From Labedella gwakjiensis (lineage in GTDB: Bacteria; Actinomycetota; Actinomycetes; Actinomycetales; Microbacteriaceae), in NCBI RefSeq assembly GCF_003014675.1, contig NZ_PYAU01000001.1, forward strand, positions 372,001 through 436,000: a stretch of 64,000 nt of DNA. The letters run 5' to 3'. The notes beneath the pieces were generated by a model. The model was not told where the DNA came from. It ran no database searches and worked only from the letters and a program-made list of their open reading frames with translations. Positions within the stretch are counted from its first letter, which is position 1. Each line of letters opens with the position of its first letter. Position numbers and translations under genes: made by a program. This document shows, piece after piece, positions 1 to 9,656 of this stretch.

Positions 1-1059
1 CATCTCGGTGCCCTCGGGCAGCGTGATGACGCCGGTGACGTCCGTGGTGCGGAAGTAGAACTGCGGACGGTAGTTCGCGTAGAACGGGTTGTGACGCCCA
101 CCCTCGTCCTTGGAGAGGATGTACGCGGTGCCCTCGAACTGGGTGTGCGGCGTGACCGAACCCGGCTTGACGACGACCTGACCGCGCTCGACGTCCTCAC
201 GCTTCGTTCCACGGAGGAGCAGACCACAGTTCTCACCGGCCCACGCCTCGTCGAGCTGCTTGTGGAACATCTCGATACCCGTGACGATCGTCTTCTGCGT
301 CGGACGGATGCCGACGATCTCGACCTCCGAGTTGATCGCGAGCGTGCCACGCTCGGCGCGGCCCGTGACGACGGTTCCACGACCGGTGATCGTGAAGACG
401 TCCTCGATCGGCATGAGGAAGGGCTTGTCCTTGTCGCGCACCGGGTCCGGGATGGACTCGTCGACGGCGTCCATGAGCTCGACGATGGCGTTGACCCACT
501 GCTCGTCGCCCTCGAGAGCCTTGAGGCCCGAGACGCGGACGACCGGGGCGTTGTCGCCGTCGAAGTCCTGGCTGGAGAGGAGCTCACGGACCTCGAGCTC
601 GACGAGCTCGAGGATCTCCTCGTCGTCGACCATGTCCGACTTGTTCAGCGCGACGAGCAGGTACGGAACGCCGACCTGCTTGGCGAGAAGAACGTGCTCA
701 CGCGTCTGAGCCATCGGGCCGTCGGTGGCGGCGACCACGAGGATCGCGCCGTCCATCTGAGCAGCACCGGTGATCATGTTCTTGATGTAGTCGGCGTGAC
801 CAGGGGCGTCGACGTGCGCGTAGTGGCGCTTCGGCGTCTCGTACTCGACGTGCGAGATGTTGATCGTGATGCCGCGCTGACGCTCCTCGGGAGCGGAGTC
901 GATCGACGCGAAGTCGCGCTGAACGTTGGTGGCCGACGGGTACTTGTCGGCGAGAACCTTCGAGATCGCTGCGGTCAGGGTGGTCTTGCCGTGGTCGACG
1001 TGACCGATCGTACCGATGTTGACGTGCGGCTTGGTCCGCTCGAACTTGGCCTTAGCCAC
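1..1059 (-). CDS. tuf: Elongation factor Tu, 3' part outside window
   Basis: GTP-dependent carrier of aminoacyl-tRNA to the ribosomal A site, cytoplasmic. The reverse strand reads [17 protein letters not shown] from a GTG at 1059, the standard N-terminus, and stays open to the window edge (353 of about 397 residues). The G-domain P-loop (GHVDHGKT, near residue 20) and the later domains are recognisable. An AGGAGG ribosome site lies about 6 nt before the GTG. It is the last gene of the str operon, separated from fusA by 152 bp that may carry its own promoter, as is usual for tuf. Only the truncation by the window edge is unusual. Confidence 0.97.
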   Translation of the reverse strand, partial: MAKAKFERTKPHVNIGTIGHVDHGKTTLTAAISKVLADKYPSATNVQRDFASIDSAPEERQRGITINISHVEYETPKRHYAHVDAPGHADYIKNMITGAAQMDGAILVVAATDGPMAQTREHVLLAKQVGVPYLLVALNKSDMVDDEEILELVELEVRELLSSQDFDGDNAPVVRVSGLKALEGDEQWVNAIVELMDAVDESIPDPVRDKDKPFLMPIEDVFTITGRGTVVTGRAERGTLAINSEVEIVGIRPTQKTIVTGIEMFHKQLDEAWAGENCGLLLRGTKREDVERGQVVVKPGSVTPHTQFEGTAYILSKDEGGRHNPFYANYRPQFYFRTTDVTGVITLPEGTEM

Positions 1060-1211
1060 TGTGGGTCCTCCTCAGGACTCGTGTAGGTACCCGGACGCTG
1101 GATTGCGCCCGGTTTTCTACGGGGGTTTGTGTATTCATGTTACAAGGGTCTCCCCGCGTCATAGACACTGCCTGCATCGACAATGTGGACGCGAGGAGCC
1201 CTCCGGGCGAA

Positions 1212-3326
1212 CTACTCGCCCTTGCCCTTCTGGACGATCTCCTCGGCGACAGCCTTGGGAACCTCAGCGTAGCTCTCGAAGGTCATCGAGAACACCGCGC
1301 GACCCGAAGTCTTCGACCGCAGATCACCGATGTACCCGAACATCTCCGAGAGGGGGACGTTGGCCCGGACGACCTTGACGCCGGAGGCGTCCTCCATGGA
1401 CTGGATCTGGCCGCGACGGGAGTTCAGGTCGCCGATGACGTCGCCCATGTACTCCTCGGGCGTACGCACCTCGACGGCCATGAGCGGCTCGAGGATGACG
1501 GGGCTCGCCTTGCGAGCAGCCTCCTTGAAGCCCATGGAGCCGGCGATCTTGAACGCCATCTCCGAGGAGTCGACGTCGTGCGATGCACCGTCGAGCAGGG
1601 TGGCGCGGACGCCGACCATGGGGTAGCCCGCGAGGACACCCACGTTCAGCGCATCGCGGAAGCCCTGGTCGACGGACGGGATGTACTCACGCGGGATACG
1701 ACCACCGGAGACCTTGTTGACGAACTCGTAGGTCTTGTCGGCCGTGACCTCCATGGGCTCGATCGCGAACTGGATCTTCGCGAACTGACCCGAACCACCG
1801 GTCTGCTTCTTGTGCGTGAAGTCATGACGCTCGACGCCCTTGCGGATCGTCTCGCGGTAGGCCACCTGGGGCTTACCGACGTTCGCCTCGACCTTGAACT
1901 CGCGCTTCATGCGGTCGACCAGGATGTCGAGGTGGAGCTCGCCCATTCCCTTGATGACCGTCTGGCCGGTCTCGGCGTTCTGCTCGACGCGGAACGTCGG
2001 GTCCTCTTCCGCGAGCTTCTGGATGGCGACGGAGAGCTTCTCCTGGTCGGCCTTCGTCTTCGGCTCGATGGCGACCTCGATGACGGGCTCGGGGAACGTC
2101 ATCGACTCGAGGACGACCTGGCTCGTCGGGTCGCACAGCGTGTCACCCGTGGTCGTGTCCTTGAGGCCGATGACCGCGTAGATGTGACCGGCGGTGACGG
2201 CGTCGACCGGGTTCTCCTTGTTGGCGTGCATCTGGAAGATCTTCCCGATGCGCTCCTTCTTGCCCTTGGTCGAGTTGATGACCTGGGCTCCGGAGTCGAC
2301 CTGGCCGGAGTAGACCCGGACGTAGGTGAGACGACCGAAGAACGGGTGGACGGCGACCTTGAACGCGAGGGCCGAGAACGGCTCCGTCGAGTCGGGGTGG
2401 CGGAGAACGATCTTCTCCTCGTCCTTCACGTCGTGACCCTCGACGGCGGGGACGTCGAGCGGCGACGGGAGGTAGTCCACGACGGCGTCGAGCATCGGCT
2501 GCACGCCGCGGTTCTTGAAGGCCGAGCCGCAGAGGACCGGGTAGATCTCGCTGTTGACGGTGAGCTTGCGGATCGCGCCCTTGATCTCGGCGACCGAGAG
2601 CTCCTCGCCGGCGAAGAACTTCTCGAGCAGTGCGTCGTCGGTCTCGGCGACCGTCTCGAGGAGTGCCTGCCGGTACTCGGCGGCCTTCTCCTTGAGGTCT
2701 TCCGGGATCTCCTCGATGTCGTACTTGGCACCGAGCTCGACGTCACCCTTCGAGTCGCCGCGCCACGTGAGCGCGCGCATCTCGACGAGGTCGACGACGC
2801 CCTCGAAGTTGCTCTCAGCACCGATGGGGAGCTGGATCACGAGGGGCTTGGCGCCGAGGCGCTTGATGATCGTGTCGACCGTGAAGTAGAAGTCGGCACC
2901 GAGCTTGTCCATCTTGTTGACGAAGCAGATGCGCGGGACGTCGTACTTGTCGGCCTGACGCCACACCGTCTCGGACTGGGGCTCGACGCCCTCCTTGCCG
3001 TCGAAGACGGCGACGGCTCCGTCGAGCACGCGGAGCGAACGCTCCACCTCGACGGTGAAGTCGACGTGACCGGGCGTGTCGATGATGTTGATCTGGTTCT
3101 TGTTCCAGAAACAGGTCGTCGCGGCGGACGTGATGGTGATGCCGCGCTCCTGCTCCTGCGCCATCCAGTCCATCGTCGCCGCACCGTCGTGCACTTCGCC
3201 GATCTTGTGGGTGATACCCGTGTAGAACAGGATGCGCTCGGTGGTGGTGGTCTTGCCGGCATCGATGTGAGCCATGATGCCGATGTTGCGGACCTTGTTC
3301 AGGTCGGTGAGCACGTCTTGTGCCAC
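1212..3326 (-). CDS. fusA: Elongation factor G
   Basis: Translocase GTPase that moves tRNA and mRNA through the ribosome and helps recycle ribosomes. It is 704 residues, the normal length. The G domain starts near residue 15 with [20 protein letters not shown], followed by the DTPGHVDF and NKMDK motifs. The C-terminal domains end with the typical Ala/Glu-rich tail. The start is GTG, with GGAGG 7 nt upstream. Third gene of the str operon; the gap to rpsG is 80 bp. No substitution suggesting fusidic-acid resistance was noticed by eye. Confidence 0.98.
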   Translation of the reverse strand: MAQDVLTDLNKVRNIGIMAHIDAGKTTTTERILFYTGITHKIGEVHDGAATMDWMAQEQERGITITSAATTCFWNKNQINIIDTPGHVDFTVEVERSLRVLDGAVAVFDGKEGVEPQSETVWRQADKYDVPRICFVNKMDKLGADFYFTVDTIIKRLGAKPLVIQLPIGAESNFEGVVDLVEMRALTWRGDSKGDVELGAKYDIEEIPEDLKEKAAEYRQALLETVAETDDALLEKFFAGEELSVAEIKGAIRKLTVNSEIYPVLCGSAFKNRGVQPMLDAVVDYLPSPLDVPAVEGHDVKDEEKIVLRHPDSTEPFSALAFKVAVHPFFGRLTYVRVYSGQVDSGAQVINSTKGKKERIGKIFQMHANKENPVDAVTAGHIYAVIGLKDTTTGDTLCDPTSQVVLESMTFPEPVIEVAIEPKTKADQEKLSVAIQKLAEEDPTFRVEQNAETGQTVIKGMGELHLDILVDRMKREFKVEANVGKPQVAYRETIRKGVERHDFTHKKQTGGSGQFAKIQFAIEPMEVTADKTYEFVNKVSGGRIPREYIPSVDQGFRDALNVGVLAGYPMVGVRATLLDGASHDVDSSEMAFKIAGSMGFKEAARKASPVILEPLMAVEVRTPEEYMGDVIGDLNSRRGQIQSMEDASGVKVVRANVPLSEMFGYIGDLRSKTSGRAVFSMTFESYAEVPKAVAEEIVQKGKGE

Positions 3327-3406
3327 GGGTATTCCTCCGGGGAAGTTGGGGTTCGAATGCGAACGAGGTCGGGGGTCGACACGAGTGCCGACCCCCGAAT
3401 CCGCGA

Positions 3407-3877
3407 CTACCAGCGGTAGTGCGCGAACGCCTTGTTCGACTCGGCCATCTTGTGGGTGTCCTCGCGGCGCTTGACCGCGGCACCGAGGCCGTTTGATGCG
3501 TCGAGGATCTCGTTGGTGAGACGCTCGGTCATGGTCTTCTCACGACGACCCTTCGCGTAGCTCACGAGCCAGCGGAGAGCGAGCGTGTTCGCCCGGTGGG
3601 GCTTGACCTCGACGGGCACCTGGTAGGTCGAGCCGCCGACGCGGCGGCTCTTGACCTCAAGGGTCGGACGGACGTTGTCGAGCGCCTTCTTGAGCGTGAC
3701 GACGGCGTCCTGGCCGTTCTTCGACGAGACACCGGCGAGCGCGTCGTACACGATGCGCTCGGCGAGGCCCTTCTTGCCGTCGAGGAGGATCTTATTGACG
3801 AGCTGGCTCACCACGGGGGCGCCGTACACCGGGTCGGCGACGACGGGGCGCTTGGGAGCGGGTCCTTTACGAGGCAT
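3407..3877 (-). CDS. rpsG: 30S ribosomal protein S7
   Basis: Primary 16S-rRNA-binding protein that nucleates assembly of the 30S head. It is 156 residues, the family length, beginning [19 protein letters not shown] and ending with the conserved [12 protein letters not shown] tail. The start ATG lies only 5 nt after the rpsL stop, and its ribosome site (AAGAAGG) is inside the last codons of rpsL, so the two genes are translationally linked. Family members often act as translational autorepressors of the operon; nothing in this sequence tests that. Confidence 0.98.
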   Translation of the reverse strand: MPRKGPAPKRPVVADPVYGAPVVSQLVNKILLDGKKGLAERIVYDALAGVSSKNGQDAVVTLKKALDNVRPTLEVKSRRVGGSTYQVPVEVKPHRANTLALRWLVSYAKGRREKTMTERLTNEILDASNGLGAAVKRREDTHKMAESNKAFAHYRW

Positions 3878-3882
3878 TGTGC

Positions 3883-4251
3883 TTAACCCTTCTTCGCGCC
3901 GTAGCGGCTACGGGCCTGCTTGCGGTTCTTCACGGCCTGCGTGTCGAGCGCTCCACGGACGATCTTGTAACGGACGCCGGGGAGGTCCTTCACACGGCCG
4001 CCGCGCACGAGCACCATCGAGTGCTCCTGCAGGTTGTGGCCCTCGCCGGGGATGTAGGCCGTGACCTCTGTCCCGTTGGAGAGCTTCACACGAGCGACCT
4101 TGCGCATCGCCGAGTTCGGCTTCTTGGGCGTGGTCGTGTACACACGGGTGCACACGCCGCGCTGCTGCGGGTTGGCCTTGAGGGCGGGAGCCTTGGTCTT
4201 CGAGACCTTCGGCGACCGGCCCTTGCGGACCAACTGCTGAATGGTTGGCAC
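3883..4251 (-). CDS. rpsL: 30S ribosomal protein S12
   Basis: Decoding-centre protein of the small subunit. The start chosen is the GTG at 4251 ([12 protein letters not shown]), giving 122 residues; AAGGAG sits 5 nt upstream. An in-frame ATG 8 codons earlier would place that ribosome site inside the coding region and add residues not found in the family. The lysines in TPKKPNSA and in GRVKDLPG, whose changes cause streptomycin resistance, are wild type. First gene of the str operon, about 270 nt downstream of a near-consensus promoter. Confidence 0.97.
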   Translation of the reverse strand: MPTIQQLVRKGRSPKVSKTKAPALKANPQQRGVCTRVYTTTPKKPNSAMRKVARVKLSNGTEVTAYIPGEGHNLQEHSMVLVRGGRVKDLPGVRYKIVRGALDTQAVKNRKQARSRYGAKKG

Positions 4252-4529
4252 TTCTTCTCCTTGATTGTGCTGCACGGTGACAGCGGATTTCGCGCATTCG
4301 CCGCCGTGACGATCACTCGCGGACGAGGACCGTCACCATCGCGACGAGTTCAATTGGACCCACCGGGACCTCAAGGAATCGAGGACCGGTTTGTGTGGTG
4401 GGTATGCCGTGGGGGCGTCTCGACTGCTCACGCAGATCAGAGTCCCTGGGAGAGTGCGATTCGTCACGGTCGGGGCGTCATGGCTTTTCAGGCACCACGC
4501 ACCGGCGCACCGAAGCGCACACCCGGTCA
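4252..4529 (-). other. str operon leader region (no gene seen)
   Basis: Roughly 270 nt of untranslated leader separate the predicted transcription start (near 4523) from the rpsL GTG. A 72-codon open frame crosses it on the minus strand, but its ATG lies upstream of the predicted transcription start, so it is not credited. I recognise no riboswitch or tRNA. Leaders this long on ribosomal operons can hold attenuator or protein-binding structure; none was identified with certainty here. Confidence 0.5.
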
Positions 4530-4558
4530 AGTGTAGTCGCCGGTGATGCACCGGTCAA
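4530..4558 (-). promoter_or_regulatory. str operon sigma70-type promoter
   Basis: On the minus strand a TTGACC -35 box (4553-4558) is followed after exactly 17 nt by a TACACT -10 box (4530-4535). This is close to the housekeeping consensus. It lies immediately downstream of the terminator of the previous gene and points at rpsL. Confidence 0.8.
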
Positions 4559-4559
4559 A

Positions 4560-4593
4560 CGCTCGCAGCCCCGGCCGACCGGGGCTGCGAGCG
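4560..4593 (-). terminator. Intrinsic terminator of the 4617-5912 gene
   Basis: Perfect 15-bp inverted repeat (4560-4574 with 4579-4593) around a 4-nt loop, 23 nt after the stop of the upstream gene. The stem is very GC-rich and the T-tract after it is short (GTTTG), a form common in high-GC actinobacteria. It insulates the str promoter, whose -35 box begins only 2 nt beyond the stem. Confidence 0.8.
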
Positions 4594-4616
4594 AGTCGTC
4601 CGATGACGAGAGGATC

Positions 4617-5912
4617 CTACGGAGCGTAGGTCGCGCCGTCCTCGCCGAACGCCGTGATGGCACCGCCGACATCGACGCCCATCGGGCCGGCCGTCGCGGT
4701 GCCCGTCGCACCCGAACCGGGGTCGCGGACGTCGCACTCGAGACTCGCCGAACCGGAGCTGTCCGTCGAGACCGGCCATTCGCCGTCGTCGTACTCCCCG
4801 ATCGTGAAGGTGGGCCGCGGGTCGAGGGTCCATACGCAGTTGGTGTACTCGTACCCCGGAGTCTCGCCCTGCGCTGTGAAGGGGCACCCCTCCGGGCGGA
4901 AGTCCGTGGAGGCCGCGCACGTGTCGATGTATGCCTCGACGGCCTCTTCGCCGGCCGTCACTGCGGCATCGGTCAAGGTGACCGTGAGGGCCGTGGACTC
5001 CTCCCCCGCCGCGTTGACGGACGTCGCGGCGTCCGCACCGAATCCCAGGACCGTGACGGTGAGAGGCTCGGCCGCGAGGTACTCGGACTCCCCCGCGAGG
5101 GCGACCGTGTACGTGCCCGGGAGGGCGGGCAGCGCGACGGCGCCGTCCGCCGCGGCCACACCCGTCGTGTCGACGCCCGAGACCGTCACGGCGGTGTCCT
5201 CCGGACCCGAGACGGAGTACGTGACGACACCGAGCTCCGGCGCCTGCAGGCTCCACGTGTCGAACACGACGAAGGCCTTGCCCGCCTTCTCGAGCGTGAA
5301 CGTCGCGTCGTAGGACTCGTCGCCCTGGGTGATCTCGACCGGGACCTCTGCGGTGTCCCCGCTGATCTCGGCCTCCCCGACCTCGTAGCCGGAGATGCGG
5401 TCGTCGGTGTCGCCGTAGACGTCGTCGGTCAAGAGGACGTCGGCGTCGCCCGCCTCGGCGTTCGAGACGGCGAGCGCGTCCTCCGCGTCACCGGCGATCA
5501 GCGCATTCAGGTACTCCTCGACCTCGCGCTCCGGAGCGTTCGCCTGCGTGCCGACGACACTGCCCACGATCCCTCCGGCCACGAGCAGGAGGACGACGAC
5601 GGCTGCGGCGATCCAGCCGATGACGCGACCGCGACTGCGCGGCTTCTTCGCCGGAGGCGCCGTCTGAGCGTAGGGAGACGTCGGCGTCGGCTGGCCTGTG
5701 GTCGCGTAGGTCTGCGTGGGATACGCCGACGTCGGCTGGGCGGAGGGAGCACCCTGGTAGGGACCCTGCGGATTCTGCGGATACGGCCCCTGCTGCCCGG
5801 AGCCGTACGCCGACTGCTGAGGATTCTGCGGCTGCCCCTGCGGATACGGCGGCTGCTGTCCGTTCGGGTATGGCGGGTTCCCCTGGGGGTACGGTCCGGG
5901 CGGGTTCGACAT
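4617..5912 (-). CDS. Membrane-anchored protein with Pro/Gln/Tyr-rich cytoplasmic tail
   Basis: A 431-residue protein of unknown function. Residues 1-90 are low-complexity PYPQ/NPQ repeats, followed by basic KKPRSRGR and one membrane helix (about 98-121), which predicts a cytoplasmic N-terminus and an exported C-terminus. Residues 128-215 resemble the NTF2-like DUF4878 fold (EVEEYLNALIAGDAEDAL). The middle is a short beta-rich domain, and the C-terminal 110 residues hold four cysteines (TCAAS, EGCPF, TNCVW, LECDV). That ending recalls, but does not clearly match, the cysteine family at 37643-41515. The start has an AAGGGG ribosome site. Monocistronic, ending at a strong terminator. Confidence 0.8.
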   Translation of the reverse strand: MSNPPGPYPQGNPPYPNGQQPPYPQGQPQNPQQSAYGSGQQGPYPQNPQGPYQGAPSAQPTSAYPTQTYATTGQPTPTSPYAQTAPPAKKPRSRGRVIGWIAAAVVVLLLVAGGIVGSVVGTQANAPEREVEEYLNALIAGDAEDALAVSNAEAGDADVLLTDDVYGDTDDRISGYEVGEAEISGDTAEVPVEITQGDESYDATFTLEKAGKAFVVFDTWSLQAPELGVVTYSVSGPEDTAVTVSGVDTTGVAAADGAVALPALPGTYTVALAGESEYLAAEPLTVTVLGFGADAATSVNAAGEESTALTVTLTDAAVTAGEEAVEAYIDTCAASTDFRPEGCPFTAQGETPGYEYTNCVWTLDPRPTFTIGEYDDGEWPVSTDSSGSASLECDVRDPGSGATGTATAGPMGVDVGGAITAFGEDGATYAP

Positions 5913-5942
5913 GACATTCCCCTTCGTCGATACGGCTCGCCC

Positions 5943-5948
5943 AGTCTA
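5943..5948 (-). promoter_or_regulatory. Candidate -10 box for the 4617-5912 gene
   Basis: TAGACT on the minus strand about 30 nt before the start codon, leaving room for the ribosome site. No convincing -35 box is seen. Confidence 0.35.
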
Positions 5949-5997
5949 TCGACGGGGCAGGCGGGAACCAGGGGCAGAAGTACCCGTCATTCGCGCG

Positions 5998-6642
5998 TCA
6001 TGACCAGCGGGACGGCGGCGTGTCGAGGTTGATCGTCAGGTCGGCGAGGAGCGCCTCCACCTGGGGTTCGACGTATCGCCTGACGCCCTCGGCTATCCGC
6101 CCGCGATGCTCCTCGAGTGCGATGCACACGAGTCGACCGGCATGGGTGGCGCACTCGTCGGCGAGACGCAACTCGGTGCGGAGCGCCTGCTTCTCCTCGT
6201 CCGACAGCTCCCTCGGCGGAGCGGTCGGTCCCGAATCAGACTCGCCGGCCAACTCGGCGAACGTGAAGAGGTACGGCTCGTTCGGTTCCGGTTCGGGATC
6301 GAGCGGAAGGCCGTCGAACTCGGGATCGAGTCCCTGGTCGGGCCGGTACCCCGCGGCCTTCCTCCGCTCCGAATCGAGGAGCTCCTTGTGGAGGAGAGGG
6401 AGGTTGCGCTCCGTGTACTCGTCGACGACCGTGTCGACGATGGTCTTGATGCGGGTGGAGAGGCCGTGCTGGACGGCGTGAGGGACGTCCGTGTCGAGGC
6501 CGGCCGCCGCGATCACGGGCGAGCCGAAGCAGCGACGGCACAACCGGGTGCGACCACGCGTCGTGGCCGGGCGCCATCGCGGCAGCCACCGCAACCACGC
6601 GTCGACGGCCTGCGCGACGGTCGTCTCGAGGGACCGCTCCAT
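5998..6642 (-). CDS. Hypothetical cytoplasmic protein, 214 aa
   Basis: I do not recognise this protein. It has no membrane segment or signal peptide. It is hydrophilic and largely helical, with one CRRC motif near residue 30, an acidic Pro-rich stretch (LDPEPEPNEPYLF) in the middle and a charged helical C-terminal half. The start is ATG 6642 because a TACGGT hexamer lies exactly 6 nt upstream and there is no Shine-Dalgarno, so the mRNA is probably leaderless. The longer open frame upstream would place that promoter inside the coding region. It follows the copy A signalling cluster by 61 bp and probably has its own promoter. Confidence 0.7.
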   Translation of the reverse strand: MERSLETTVAQAVDAWLRWLPRWRPATTRGRTRLCRRCFGSPVIAAAGLDTDVPHAVQHGLSTRIKTIVDTVVDEYTERNLPLLHKELLDSERRKAAGYRPDQGLDPEFDGLPLDPEPEPNEPYLFTFAELAGESDSGPTAPPRELSDEEKQALRTELRLADECATHAGRLVCIALEEHRGRIAEGVRRYVEPQVEALLADLTINLDTPPSRWS

Positions 6643-6648
6643 GCGTAC

Positions 6649-6654
6649 ACCGTA
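6649..6654 (-). promoter_or_regulatory. -10 box, leaderless start of the 5998-6642 gene
   Basis: TACGGT on the minus strand, 6 nt before the ATG at 6642, with no ribosome site between. Confidence 0.5.
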
Positions 6655-6703
6655 GTGCGGCAGGGGGCTCAGCGGTGGGACGCGCCCGGAAACGGCGTGG
6701 GAA

Positions 6704-7267
6704 TCATTCCGACGGGGAGTCGTCGTGGGCCTCCCACGGCCATCGCGGCCGACGACCCGTCGAGCCGGCCGTGACGGCCGCGAAGGCGATGGCGACCACG
6801 GCCGCGAGCACACCGACGATCCAGGGGAAAGCCGACATGAGGGTCGACGACGCGAAGAGGACTCCGTCGAACCACCGACGGGCCTCGACGGCGACGAGCA
6901 CCACTCCCACGCCGACGAAGCCGACCGTCGCGCCGAGACCGACGAGGAGCGACCACGCGGCCCCGCGACCGGCGGCGCCGCCGGCTCGCCTGGCGTCCCG
7001 CACGAGTGCGGCGAGGACGACGATAACGGCCGTCGCGACCATCGCCGGACCGACGAGTCCCCCCGTTCCACCGCGGGACACGACGTCGACGTCCGCGAGG
7101 AGGCTCACGAAGCCGAAGGCGCACACCACGAGCGCGAGGTAGAGCACCGTCGCGAACGCGGCGACGACCGTGTCGCGATCGCGACGCTTCCGCTCCGGGT
7201 CGGACGGCCAGCCTCCCGCGAACGGACCAGCGCCGTCCTCCCCGCTTCCACCGCGGTCAGCGCTCAT
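6704..7267 (-). CDS. Four-helix membrane protein, DUF6264-like
   Basis: A 187-residue integral membrane protein. A short cytoplasmic N-terminus (Gly/Pro-rich, then DPERKRRDRD) precedes four hydrophobic segments at roughly 35-60, 75-95, 107-130 and 138-168. The family assignment is tentative, from overall layout. The start ATG 7267 overlaps the end of the transglutaminase-like gene by 11 bp, so it is the last gene of the copy A operon. The open frame continues upstream but only as out-of-frame shadow of that gene. Copy B has no equivalent; an FHA gene sits at the matching position there. Confidence 0.7.
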   Translation of the reverse strand: MSADRGGSGEDGAGPFAGGWPSDPERKRRDRDTVVAAFATVLYLALVVCAFGFVSLLADVDVVSRGGTGGLVGPAMVATAVIVVLAALVRDARRAGGAAGRGAAWSLLVGLGATVGFVGVGVVLVAVEARRWFDGVLFASSTLMSAFPWIVGVLAAVVAIAFAAVTAGSTGRRPRWPWEAHDDSPSE

Positions 7268-9656
7268 CACTCGTCCCCTTCCGCCCGGGTGCTCGCCGCG
7301 GTGCACGGCCGGCCGGTCTCGATCGTGCACGCCGGAGCCCGAGGGATCGGAGCGAGACGAGGGCGAGCATCCGGCCCCTCCTGTCCACGCGCTCCCCGAG
7401 CGTGCGTCGGAGCTCGTCGACGAGCCGCCACGCGCGGTCGGCGTCCTCCGGCGACGACTCCAGGTCCGAGAAGGCGACGCGGTCGGCGAGGACAGCGAGC
7501 CTGTGCGCGCCGCGCGATCCGTGGAGGGTCGCCACCTCGTGCCGGGTGGACGCCGGTGGCGGCTCGATCCCGTAGTCCACGACGGCGTCGCGGAACTCGC
7601 GCCACCCCTCGGTGATCCGGGACTCCGGGTCGCGCGCCCGGCGACGCAGCGCACGACGACGGGCCTTCGCGGCGACCACCGCGATGAACGGGGAGAGGAT
7701 GACGGCGACCACGATGACGACCCAGGACAACACGCGTGCGATGCGCAGCAGGATCTCGAGGATCGGATTCACCGCCGCCTGGTCCTCCGGCTCGCTCGAG
7801 TCCGGAGCCGTCTGCTCGCTCCGATCCGGCTCGTCGTCGGCCGGCGGCTGCAGATCCGGGTACGGCCGTGCGATGAGGGACGGGTCCTCCGGCTGTTCCT
7901 CGGGCACCGGCCTCTCGGCCGGGGTCGGATCGACGGCGACCCACCCGCTCCCGGCCACCTCGATCTCGATCCATGCGGCGACGTCCGAGCCGGTGAACGC
8001 GACGGGGCCGCCGGACTCCGCGTCGCCGGCGTCGTGCGAGAAGCCCATGACCACCCGCGAGGGAAAGCCCAGCTGGCGCGCCGCGAGAGCCGCGAGCGAC
8101 GCGTACTGCTCGGCGTCGCCGACCATCGGGGTGTCGGAGAGGAGACGTGAGAGACGGTCGAGCCCATGCCCTGATGGGCTCGACGGCTCGTCAGGGTCGA
8201 CGCCGTGGCTGATGTAGCCGACCGAGGCGAGGCCGTCGAGGACCGATGAGAGGTTCGCTCCGGCGCCGTCGCCGGCCGTGACGTACCGGTCGAGGAAGTC
8301 GAGCAGTGCGTCCGGCGCATCCCGCGGCCGGGAAGGCGTCGACGCAGGGACCAGGCCGGCGACCTCCTCGATCGTCGCGGTCGCGGGTTCGACGCCCTCC
8401 ACCGTGTAGGTGTCGCCCTCCTGGAGTCCGGCAGTGACGGCCGAAGTTCCGGAGTTCGCGTTGTAGTACAACGAATCCGACAGCACTCCGGTGCGGGCGC
8501 CGTCGAAGTCGACGGAACCGAGGTATCCGACGCCGGGCAACCAGACGCCGTCGTAGGATCCGACCGTGACCGTGACCGTCGACGATGCGCCGTCGACGGC
8601 AGGATCGAGGCGGAACGGGAGCCGCTCGAACGAGCCGGAGTCCGACGGGTCCTCGGCGTCACCGACCCCCCACACGACGCCGTCGAAGTCGTCCATGACG
8701 GCCAACCGGACCCGCGACGACGAGAGACCATCGACCGTGAACACGACGGAGTCCGCCTCCCCCGCGGCGTTGTAGGCGCGGAAGGTCGACAGAGGGCTGG
8801 GATACTCGCGCGGGCTGAAGGGCTTCTCCACGGCGTCCCTCGCGATCGCGCGGTCGGCGGACGGTGGGAGGAGCGCGGTCGCGCCAGCACCGACGCCGAC
8901 GGCGACCGCGACGACCGCGACGGCCGCGAGCACCGACGCAACGGCCGAGCGGCGTCGATCACGACCGGTGAAGACGATGGATCCCGTCGCACCGGACGAG
9001 GGCGAGGCCATCGCCGTCCGCCGCTCACGCAGTGCCGTCAGCCAGAGGAGCAGGACGGCCGCGAGTGCGACGCTCGTCGCGACCGGGAGGACCGGCTCGC
9101 GAGGACCGAGCACGATTCCGGACACGAGGAGCAGCACGGGCACGATGGCGGCGGTGTCCGGCACGCGCGCCCTCAGAGCGACCGACGTCGTGATGACGGT
9201 CGCGGCGAGCACGAGCAGCAACGCCGGAACGAGGAGGGCTTGATAGTCACCGACGGGTGTCACGATCGTGAGGAGCCGCTTCCACGACAGGACGGCGCCC
9301 TCGGCGAGCGCGACGAGTCCCCCGGCCGAGGGCAGGAATCCGGCGATCGACTGGGAGGGGACGGCGAGCGGGACGCCGACGAGGGCGACGGCGATCGTCG
9401 ACAGCAGCGCGAGCCACCAGGGACCGAGCCGCCTGACGGTTCCGACGACGGCGACGATCTGGCCCACGGCGACGGCACCGAGGACGACTCGGACGAGAGC
9501 AGGCGACTCGTAGATCGGCCAGAGAGCGACCGCCGCCACGAGGATCGCTGCCGAGGACGCGACGAGCGTCCCCACGACGTACCGCCTGCTCCCGTCCGGC
9601 GACCGCCGCAGGGACGCAGCCCGGCGCGCGCGACGGCCCCTCGACTCCGTGCTCAT
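7257..9656 (-). CDS. Transglutaminase-like membrane protein, copy A (catalytic residues lost)
   Basis: A 799-residue protein of the TgpA/DUF3488 type: about six N-terminal membrane helices (30-270), a large exported region with the transglutaminase-like core (about 490-590), one more helix near 650 and a cytoplasmic tail. In active members the triad lies in GxCE(H/Q)FA, HAW and DPT. Here these read GDAEQYA (Ala515 for Cys), VAAW (Ala560 for His) and VDPT (Asp576 kept), so peptide cross-linking or hydrolysis is not expected. Start ATG 9656 overlaps the DUF58 stop as ATGA. In the bifidobacterial PFNA cluster the matching gene is called tgm. A role as a binding scaffold for the giant Ig/FN3 protein is my inference. 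Confidence 0.85.
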   Translation of the reverse strand: MSTESRGRRARRAASLRRSPDGSRRYVVGTLVASSAAILVAAVALWPIYESPALVRVVLGAVAVGQIVAVVGTVRRLGPWWLALLSTIAVALVGVPLAVPSQSIAGFLPSAGGLVALAEGAVLSWKRLLTIVTPVGDYQALLVPALLLVLAATVITTSVALRARVPDTAAIVPVLLLVSGIVLGPREPVLPVATSVALAAVLLLWLTALRERRTAMASPSSGATGSIVFTGRDRRRSAVASVLAAVAVVAVAVGVGAGATALLPPSADRAIARDAVEKPFSPREYPSPLSTFRAYNAAGEADSVVFTVDGLSSSRVRLAVMDDFDGVVWGVGDAEDPSDSGSFERLPFRLDPAVDGASSTVTVTVGSYDGVWLPGVGYLGSVDFDGARTGVLSDSLYYNANSGTSAVTAGLQEGDTYTVEGVEPATATIEEVAGLVPASTPSRPRDAPDALLDFLDRYVTAGDGAGANLSSVLDGLASVGYISHGVDPDEPSSPSGHGLDRLSRLLSDTPMVGDAEQYASLAALAARQLGFPSRVVMGFSHDAGDAESGGPVAFTGSDVAAWIEIEVAGSGWVAVDPTPAERPVPEEQPEDPSLIARPYPDLQPPADDEPDRSEQTAPDSSEPEDQAAVNPILEILLRIARVLSWVVIVVAVILSPFIAVVAAKARRRALRRRARDPESRITEGWREFRDAVVDYGIEPPPASTRHEVATLHGSRGAHRLAVLADRVAFSDLESSPEDADRAWRLVDELRRTLGERVDRRGRMLALVSLRSLGLRRARSRPAGRAPRRAPGRKGTSDER

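Noticed and set aside
1137-3419. 760-codon open frame opposite fusA
   Set aside because: Shadow of the fusA codons; no family similarity and no promoter or ribosome site.
4333-4551. 72-codon frame in the str leader
   Set aside because: Its start codon lies upstream of the predicted transcription start, and the peptide has no recognisable features.
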